In this document: in pieces, positions 52,595 through 64,000 of the stretch
How positions within the stretch are numbered: the first letter of the stretch is position 1
Layout of the letters: the number at the start of each line of letters is the position of its first letter
From: Ptychodera flava
Lineage: Eukaryota; Hemichordata; Enteropneusta; Ptychoderidae
Direction: 5' to 3'
DNA length: 64,000 nt
Assembly: GCF_041260155.1 (NCBI RefSeq)
Contig: NC_091944.1
Span: 18,759,772 to 18,823,771, forward strand
Made by a program: the position numbers and the translations under genes
Notes under the pieces: generated by a model
What the model was told of the DNA's origin: nothing
The model's database searches: none
What the model saw: the letters and a program-made list of their open reading frames with translations, nothing else

Positions 52595-52862
52595 GTTGTA
52601 TAGTGTCCAATCCAAGCCAAAATTACTGCTTCCTATTTTACTGTTCTTAATTCAATTTGACAACTCAACATTCTATTCTGAATTCAATTTTAAAACTCAA
52701 CATTTCTCTCGACTTTCTGTATAGAACGTTGACTTGTAAAATTGGATTCAGAATAGAATGTTGAGAAGTAAAACTGAAAATAGAATGTTGAGTTGTAAAA
52801 TTGAATTCAGAACAGTAAAACAGAAAGTAGTAATTTTGGCATGGATTGGACGCCATACCTGT
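52595..52862. repeat. Long imperfect palindrome
   Basis: Left arm from GTGTCCAATCCAAGCC at 52599 pairs with the right arm ending GGCATGGATTGGAC near 52850. Identity is high over about 95 bases. Internally a TTGTAAAATTGAATTCAGAA-like unit with AGAATGTTGAG repeats several times in both orientations. Likely a foldback element; no target-site duplication identified. Confidence 0.75.
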
Positions 52863-53423
52863 TGTAAAGGAAAGTCCTACAGATAGCCTGACATTTATCA
52901 TGCTCTGATAATGTACTCAAGGATTTTGTTCATAAGTATTATCGGTACCAAAGACTGAAAACCTTCAGGCACTGAGATGAAAGGGACAAAGACACACAGA
53001 CACAATTTTGTCATTTCTGTATATATTTTTATGGTCATGCTGAAACAGTGGTCAGGAAAATATTTCCTTGCAAACAAGAGTTGCAGATCTCAGCATGTTA
53101 CATATTAAAAACTGTACGGACAAAGCAGTGTTATGTTAATTCAAAACCACAATAATTGCCAAACTCATTGTGGGTTTTGACACGAGACTTGTTATGTTTG
53201 CGTTGTCCTTGAACTTCTTCGACCAAAAATGTGAAAACCGTTCTCTGATAACGACGTTTGTCATTTAGTGAAGTCATAACATTTCCTTCTTGTATAATCA
53301 TTTACGGATATGCCTTATGAACAAACGTTGCATTGTCGGTCGTCAGAGATTTGTAACAGTCTCTGCAGGCTACGATATAAACAATACAGCGATGAGATAT
53401 CAACGTTTTACTTCATTTGTTAA

Positions 53424-53941
53424 AGGCACATGAGCTGCAACTTCTGGCATTATTTTCATGATTTTATATTTAGATTAAAATCAGTTCATAGAAATGATCT
53501 AACTCAGAGATGTTTACATAAGTATAATTATCCACTGAGGGGAACTGCATGGGGAGGTTTCAGTGAGACAAATAATAAACGAGTGCCGCACCCAAATATG
53601 GCTGCCACCATAAAACTACATGATAAACAGCGTAAATGGTGCATGTACACATTTGAATCTTTACAAGTACAATATGGTGCAACCCACTGAAAGGATGGGA
53701 AAGAGATTCACTCCACTCTGACAAAAAATTCTCCGTTTTTCACATAACATGGCAAGATTATGAAAATGGCGGGAAATTAAAATGAACAAAAATCTGTTCA
53801 ATTTCTAGCCTAATCTGCCACAAGCAAACGTTGTTGAGGCATAGTTAATGACTATATCGTTCAATTTGCAGATTGCAATGAATATCTGAGGTACCTTGAG
53901 GTTGCGTGGGCAAATTTTGCAGAATTGCAGCTCATGGGCCT
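53424..53941. mobile_element. 518-bp TTAA-flanked TIR element (family C)
   Basis: TTAA on both sides (53420-53423 and 53942-53945) and TIRs AGGC(A/C)CATGAGCTGCAA. piggyBac-type target site; no transposase. An interrupted copy is at 18015-19100. Confidence 0.8.
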
Positions 53942-53945
53942 TTAA

Positions 53946-55007
53946 AAAATACATAATAAAAAGCCCACATCCTAATTACGTGGAGTCTTTATACACTAAG
54001 GGGTCTATGTAAATTTTATCTCAACCTTCTAAATCGTACTCTTTTAGAACAAAGCAAATCATTATGACAACGTCGAGAAGTGTTGTGACGTCACACTGAC
54101 GTCAGATCTAGAGCACATGCGAATGGTTCTGTATTGTTAGCAGCAAACGACACATACGACGTATACAGTTCGAAGTCATAAATGTTAGTGACGATATTAC
54201 AGGAGCTGATGAAGTGAGGCAGGCGTATCTTCACTCGATGACAACCTGGAAAAGGCACTTTGGATTGCTTTCGTCTTGTCATAGATCAAGTTTTCCTTCG
54301 TTGTCAAAACTTCAATAGTTCCGATCAAAACTTATCCTCTATATTAAAACCCTCCATGTGAGTACTGTCTACATCGAATCATGAATTTAGTAAAGTACCT
54401 CACACAATAATTACGGACAGCTAAAGACGAGTTCATTCTTTGTAAATATATACAAAATGTATTGATATCGATACGATAAAAGAAGTTGTAGAACTGACCA
54501 ACGATGAAATACTGTATAAAATTAAATGATTCTGGATATCAGGAGAAAAATCAATTTTTTAAACAGTCGCTCATCTACATTGGTTTTTGCTCACTTAGTC
54601 ATTTATCGTTATGGATCCATTCAGAAAGACACTAATGTAAACAAATGTTTTTACTTTATATTTATATTAATCAGTGGCCGATGTACCCCAGTATTTTTCC
54701 CCTTTATCTCTTTAAATCTTGACCGTTGTGACAAGCAAAAACTCAATGAGCATAACCCAAAATAAATGAATGGATGTTTTCAGTAGAATTTATTTGAATA
54801 TATGTGAAAAACAGACTACTGTAAATGACAACAATGTTAATATGCATTTAAAGTTTGGATTAATTACAAAAACTATTGGTATCCTCTTGTAGACATTCCA
54901 CTCGAATGGAATATTGGCGAACTTTTTGTCTCTCCTTATTCTCAACATGACTGAATTGTATTTTATTCTAAAATACTGTCTTGTGTACATTCAAGGGTTG
55001 AATTCGT
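53946..55007. other. Intergenic and 3' flank, no gene recognised
   Basis: Short frames only. The right end is the presumed 3' UTR of the zinc-finger gene ending at 55008. Confidence 0.4.
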
Positions 55008-55926
<919 letters not shown>

Positions 55927-57148
55927 TTATCACACAAATTTTGACCAGTTTGACGACATTGAATTTAAACTCTATTCCAGTACGATCTTGAAAAGTAGTT
56001 CCACTTTCACCCTTCGCAACCACACTTTGGTAAATATCTATTGTTTTCGGTTGCATTGTCGGACCTTTGTACTTGAAAGTGGGGGTGGCGGTGTAAAACC
56101 AACAATGAAGTTTTGTTCCAAATATTATGGGAGTAATTTTGTGTTGCGCAGGTCTTAAAATAGACTCAGTTTGTAACCAAACAATGATTGATCAGGACGC
56201 CACGTCTGTGCGTTATTTTCTTCTCAGCCTTTAGAAAAAATATGCTGCCATCGCACCCATCTGACCCTTCCGTCCTGCATACTTCCCCTTTTTACAAACG
56301 ACTTACATCAGACATGTCTGTCAGTCAACCTGTAGAATTTTCGTCGTTAGATTTCCGCTGGACCGCTCTGAGACGATCAGAATGCCAATCTGAAATTAAA
56401 AAATAGAATGTAATAGTTTATTTGTCCGGTTTTCACAGGGCGGGTCACTCCCTGTTACAGGGAGTTTATGAATGCATCAAATTTCATTTCTTTAAAAAAT
56501 GAATGATAAATGTTTGATATACAGGCCAGCAATTGATTGATTTATTTACCCACCAACAGTGCAAATCACTCACAGATAATAAAAATCAAGAAAATGCAAA
56601 TAAAACAAAGAGAATTGCATGTAATAATAGGCAATCATAGAATACCATGAGTCATTGAAATTGCATGCTGCGAGAGTTAGATGGTCATGCTTCATGAAAG
56701 TTGACCCAATTTCATGACGTGCAACAGCGCAAGCTTGGCAGAATATCACAAGAATTCCATCGCGTTGTATTTTGATTTTGGTTTTAATAGTTCCGGTTTG
56801 GTGATATGAACTTTGCCTCTCATATGATAATTAAATATAACATAGAAAAACAGATCAAATGAATTTTCTCAGAAACGTATTCTTGTCGTCGCCATGTTTA
56901 ACGGGAAACTAAACCGAAAGGATATGGGCGGGTCACTCTAGGGAGGGTTGCGACATCTGTAGCCGTTGGCGTGGAAGTTCCCGTATATAAAGTGGGCATG
57001 CAACGCCAGTATAAAATTTTACACTTGTATATGGATCATTATCTCTTGCACTTGGGAATAATTTTGAAAATGAAAGAAAACGGTCACTCGTAAGCTGGTT
57101 GATTTCGCGGAATTCAACTTAGCTCGATTGAACCATTCTTTTATTAAG

Positions 57149-57240
57149 TGTGGGAATTGGGCCGAGCGGTTTTGACTGTGATGTCTTCGCTATAGGTCAC
57201 TGGTTGCCGTACGTTGTGAGTTCGAATCCGATCGAAAATC
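57149..57240 (+). mobile_element. tRNA-headed SINE-like repeat, copy 2
   Basis: A-box GGGCCGAGCGG (about 57159) and B-box GAGTTCGAATCC (57218-57229), with the ATGTCTTCGCTATAGG core shared with the copy at 58270. Flanking ends not defined. Confidence 0.6.
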
Positions 57241-58149
57241 TACTGAATTGTCACGCGGTGAGACTGTTGTGATTTATTCATCACAATTTACACGAAATAC
57301 GTCAACACATCGGTACATTGTACATACCAGTACGGTCTATGTGTCTTTAAAATTGAAATTGCAATACCCAATGCAAGTTGCGTAAACAAAAGTTCCGCTG
57401 AACGCATGGATACACTCATAAACACTCGACGAATTCACGAACCCTTACGTACAAGTTGTCAGTTACTGATAGGTGTATAGCTTGTGTCTCAATAGGCATG
57501 ACAAAATTTCCATCTAGCACTCAGTGCGAATTAGTTGAAATAAGTAAGCTTATCTATCGAATTTACTTTGTGCACTTTTTCATCTATTCAGCGTCTTCTA
57601 AAATATATGGATAAGCCGCTACTCGAGCGATGGCTCGAATCGGACGAATATCAAGTCTGCATCAGATAGCGTTCGCTTTGTTGTTATGAAAAGAGACAGG
57701 TTGGTGTTGTCATGAAAAGTGCCTTTTAATAGCGAATCACAGCAACCGTAGGTAAACGTATCTGTAATTTAACAAATCATAGAAAGCTAGACATCGGATC
57801 ACTGTTCCTGATTGGTCAGCTAACTACGCAGCCTTTGCTTCAAGTTGAGTCAGGGGTTATACATGGTGTCGATGCTCGATGTAGTACAAATTATAGAGTT
57901 GAACTTAGTATTGTTAATTATTCGGGCTATTTTTGTGATCATCAGCCCAATGTTTTGTTTGTGTTTTGTCTGAAAAGACTGTAAGACTTACTTGACACGC
58001 TGTGTGCGAGAATTTTAAATGGTGTCAGAACGCCTTACTTAATTTTTTTCCGTCTTTAAGAGTGCACCTGTATAATTCGTTTAAAAGCAATGTGTGTTGA
58101 AATCAAATCGTGATAAATACCGAAATATCCTGAAGACTAACAGCAGGAG

Positions 58150-58360
58150 AAGATCCTTGACGTCAAAAACGTCACGATGTCATTTGACAGGGACTTGAGG
58201 CACATTATGACGTTAAACAGACCGACTTGACAAGGGTCACTTGGTAAAATCTCAAGTAATTCAGCAATTTGCCGATCAGGTTCGAACTCATAACCTAGGC
58301 TAGCTATTCGCCTAGCGAAGACATCAGCGACTAAACCTTCTCGGCCAAATCCCAATCTTT
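58150..58360 (-). mobile_element. tRNA-headed SINE-like repeat, copy 3
   Basis: On the minus strand: A-box TTTGGCCGAGAAGG (about 58338-58350), core GATGTCTTCGCTAGGCGA, B-box GAGTTCGAACCTG (about 58277-58290). The 72-codon frame over it is incidental. Confidence 0.6.
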
Positions 58361-58477
58361 ACAAATGGTGGTTTAATAACAAGCAGTTTAATGTCAGCAA
58401 GATATAGAAGACCATAATGTCGGGAAATGTGGACTAGCAGCCGTTATTGCCAAACAATTTTGAAAAATATTACATAC

Positions 58478-58709
58478 CTGTGATTTTTACCTTGTACCGC
58501 AGTCCTAGGGATGGCGTTCGATTCTGAAGGACCAAAACTGCCGAGTAGGACAGAGCCCTTGTTGTTGGCAGAGAAGAGCAATGAGATGTGGGGTTAAAGT
58601 TCGCAAAACAGGGCAGAAATGACGCACTGTTGACGCAACGATCATGTGATACTTCGTCGGTGGGGCCCCGACCACAGTACTTCCAGTTAATTTAAAGCGA
58701 AAATGAAAT
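58478..58709 (-). promoter_or_regulatory. Putative 5' UTR exon and IRF-type promoter of the 55-kb zinc-finger gene
   Basis: A likely first exon ends GGTACAAG/GTAAAA (58491) or 13 bases later at CACAG/GTATGTA (58478). The same GGTACAA(CAA)G/GT end occurs in the 62289 exon upstream of the paralogue. GAAAATGAAA at 58699-58708 fits the IRF/ISRE core GAAANNGAAA. Confidence 0.45.
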
Positions 58710-59702
58710 ACGCTTGTCCAGTGTCTTAGGGCGCCCTCTATCGTATTTTCTCAAATACATCTAAGAGCACTGCTTCCATCCTTCGATGATTGACATCAGA
58801 AAATTTTTGGACTTGATCAGGGAGAATTGTCGATTTTGAATTGTTTAATTTTCAACCGCTACCGCATGTCAATGTAATACAATATACATCGACCGTTAGT
58901 TATAGTATTGGTAAGGTTATCGATGGTTAGCATGTATTTAGAATCAGGAAGCACCGTCTCGTTGATTTGATCATAAACACATGCTACTAAAGAGACAATA
59001 GTTATATTATTTGATGATATTTTCATTATTTTTGCTTTAGAAGACACACCTTTCAATATCGCATTATGAACTACACAGTATTGGCCTTGGTAACGGCAAG
59101 AATTGTCTGGCTGTCGACTGAATCGTCATATGGAATAAAGCCAACAATAATATTGGACATTCCCCCGTACATAGAGGTTGTATTGAGAAACTGAATAAAA
59201 GGAATTTCGACAGGATTTTTTAGAGGAAATTATGAGAAACTGCTTTCATAGAGTTACAACAAAACATAATGCAAACGTTTATCAAAAGTTACAGCTGATG
59301 GAGATTTGATTAATAATAGAGATTAAATTTCTTCTGTATACAAAATACAGCACATAAAACACACCGTGTTGTGAAAACTGGTATTTACTCTCAATTGTAC
59401 TATATAATATCTTTTTGTACGACACAGCAAAAATGCTTTGACTGTATGATGGATTGATTATGGAAGATCCCATGGTGCATGAAAGTCTAAGACATTCAAC
59501 ACCAACCCTCATTGAAATTTGAGCATCACTATTGAACAAGGACCGGGGTGCGTGATACATCCACTTTAAGGGGAATAGAAATAAAGATTGTCTATGTACA
59601 ATGTATCTGTGATACGTATAGGTTTTCATTTTATTCATATGGTTTCCTGAAAAGATTTCCATTGCAGATAATTTCAGTGTATGGTTAATGAAGCCATGAT
59701 CC

Positions 59703-59800
<98 letters not shown>

Positions 59801-60680
59801 GTTTCTTGTGCTGATAACGATTACTAAGGCATCAAAAAGAATAAATATCACTAATGTAACAGTACAATGAAAGTTATGCAATTTTGAAATAGCATCTTTG
59901 AAGTAAGGATCACAAACGAAAGAAAACCTGCAAATATAAATTTTCCTTTCTAGACATCATAGACATCACAAGGGAGTCAATGACAGCATAAGTTAAAAGC
60001 TGTCTGGACAAAAATTATACAGATATAAAAATGTAAATTTTACAAGCATCATGTGTGGGATGAATACTGATTGGAGACTGTCCTGATGACAGTTCTGAAC
60101 ACACAACATTTGGAAATTGACGGACTGGTATAGAATCTAGTGCCATCCGAGAGATTGGTGATTTCGGACGTTCTTTATGTTTCAAAAAGACACCCAAGTC
60201 AATCCCCATCAGTTTCCATCACGTAAACGTTTCAGTCTTAAAACGGTTATATTGGATGATTTACTCTTGACACAAACGGAAGACAAGATCGTTATACTTG
60301 AAAATGATAACAAAAACCAGGTGGGTGAATTCGATAAAATGTTCAGCTAATAAATTGTAATCAAGCAGGAAGCTAAACGGATAGATATCTTGTGCAAGTT
60401 TAATTCCGGTACAGAGTATCATCTGGTACTATTGTCTCATAAAGAAAAAATGTGACAAAATGAAACAATATCTTAGTTCGTGATCTTCTTTCGTTGTTTT
60501 ATTGACAAAATTAACCGCAATCAGTGTCTTCTATCATGTATTAAACATTCTTTAGTTCACGTTGAAAGATTTCTATCAAATATTTACCAAATAAAGATTG
60601 ATCCTTCACCAGAACTGAAAACCATGTTTAGATCCTTTGAAATTCTCCAACAGTTCTTGTTGTGACGGAGGCCGACTAAT
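58710..60680. other. Intergenic, no gene recognised
   Basis: Contains a (TA)n run at 59706-59795. From about 59940 it is the source-type copy of the inverted repeat at 5739-6560. Confidence 0.45.
59706..59795. repeat. (TA)n microsatellite
   Basis: About 90 bases of pure TA. Confidence 0.97.
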
Positions 60681-61949
<1,269 letters not shown>

Positions 61950-62288
61950 TGTCGATCACTCGTCAAATGATGAAGACCGGAAAATTGTTCTGAAACAAAA
62001 TAAGGCATAATATTTGTCATTCCCTGAAATGATGCATGTGATAATTTTCAAACAGCACATTGGTAAAGATCGATTATTACACAAATAGTTTATAATCACG
62101 TCAAACACGATCATAAAATCAAATCGTTGTCAGCCTCGTAGACTGATAAATTCCCGTTTGTGGTGTTTCATCGGTCTGAGGAGTGGAAATTTGAACGGAA
62201 AGCCGTTTTGTCTAGCATAGCATATTTTCTATGGCAGTGGGTAGACAGGAGAGCTTACAATAACACTTGGTAACGTCGATCTACCTAC

Positions 62289-62509
62289 CTTGTTGTACCA
62301 GGCGTTTGTCTTATGTACCAGGGCGCTTCTGGGTGGCTTTTGTCGAGAATTTGCTGTCGTGAGTCCTTAAGTAGATTTTTTTATTTGATTACATTGCACA
62401 ATCTATGAACTTTGAAATTAGTTGGATATTTTTAGTACTAAGCTTCACTTCGGAGTTTCCCGATCAGCGCGCTTGTCATGTTCCTATATTTTCAAAGTGA
62501 AAATGAAAC
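62289..62509 (-). promoter_or_regulatory. Putative 5' UTR exon and IRF-type site of the 61-kb zinc-finger gene
   Basis: The exon ends GGTACAACAAG/GTAGGT at 62289. AGTGAAAATGAAAC (GAAAATGAAAC at 62499-62509) matches the IRF/ISRE consensus GAAANNGAAAC and is the same core as at 58699 upstream of the paralogue. The transcription start is not defined, perhaps near 62440. Confidence 0.5.
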
Positions 62510-62622
62510 AATTGTGGATGACGTTTGTTCAGAAATTGACCACCGCATGTATAAGGGCGACGCTCTCACAGACCTATGCAAATTAAAATTATCCAATTAG
62601 GCCTAATCGAGGTGAGACATGG

Positions 62623-62630
62623 TATAAATA
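62623..62630 (+). promoter_or_regulatory. TATA box facing the duplicated segment
   Basis: TATAAATA in ATGGTATAAATATATCG on the plus strand, about 75 bases before the duplicated block begins at 62701. Placed with the IRF-type site it could make a divergent promoter. No plus-strand gene is evident downstream. Confidence 0.35.
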
Positions 62631-62700
62631 TATCGCTCTTTCCACTCGGTTCATGGAAGTGGTGATACAGAGACAATTCGGAAATACATTTACAGCCAAG

Positions 62701-64000
<1,300 letters not shown>

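Noticed and set aside
57149-58360. A- and B-box sequences as true tRNA genes
   Set aside because: The arms do not pair as an intact cloverleaf, and three diverged copies share non-tRNA core sequence. SINE-like heads are the better reading.
59282-59881. 199-codon minus-strand frame
   Set aside because: Bridged only by a (TA)n run of Tyr-Ile codons; flanks show no protein features.

Overview
The window is from an invertebrate animal genome, probably marine. It is AT-rich and intron-bearing, full of simple repeats ((GA)n, (TA)n, (TATG)n, (TCTG)n, (AAGT)n), with tRNA-headed SINE-like repeats, non-LTR retrotransposon tails, a Penelope-like element and several families of short TIR elements flanked by TTAA. 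I cannot fix the phylum from sequence alone. Death-fold (DED-like) domains, TREX exonucleases, 3CxxC zinc fingers and IRF-type promoter motifs point to an animal innate-immune locus. I see no bacterial, CRISPR, rRNA or retroviral sequence.

Almost every credible gene is on the minus strand. From left to right: a complete, catalytically intact TREX-type 3' exonuclease (1785-2867, 2 exons, 240 aa); a plus-strand 3CxxC zinc-finger pseudogene (4962-5738); a 5'-truncated TREX-like ORF (7238-7762); a DED-like plus trypsin-like protease gene and its partial tandem copy (11670-14094); a stand-alone DED-like ORF (24297-24566); two full-length three-exon TREX-like genes (29776-33275 and 38155-40213); a four-exon gene of unknown function (48692-51229, 286 aa); and two 3CxxC zinc-finger genes (55008-55893 and 60681-61949). 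The exon models were built by eye from splice sites, codon phase and agreement between paralogues.

The main result concerns the TREX cluster. The copy at 1785-2867 keeps all five expected catalytic residues. The two long copies near 30-40 kb have both lost three of the five, in the same way (first Asp to Val, middle Asp to His, catalytic His to Trp), while keeping open frames and the same splice structure: a 50-nt first coding exon, a 94-nt second exon, then the nuclease-fold exon. The truncated copy at 7.2 kb shares the Trp change. Their first two exons add an Arg/Ser-rich leader, nearly free of acidic residues, that looks like a mitochondrial presequence. This suggests a family of secondarily inactive TREX paralogues beside one active enzyme.

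The window also spans what may be one period of a 62.7-kb tandem duplication. The first ~1.3 kb is repeated in direct orientation from 62701 to the end, and 3945-6540 is an inverted copy of roughly 59940-63540 carrying the zinc-finger pseudogene. Positions 15.7-28 kb are a mosaic of tandem segmental repeats, TIR elements and inverted duplications with little credible coding sequence. The longest stretches without a recognised gene are 42.3-48.7, 51.6-55.0 and 8.9-11.6 kb.
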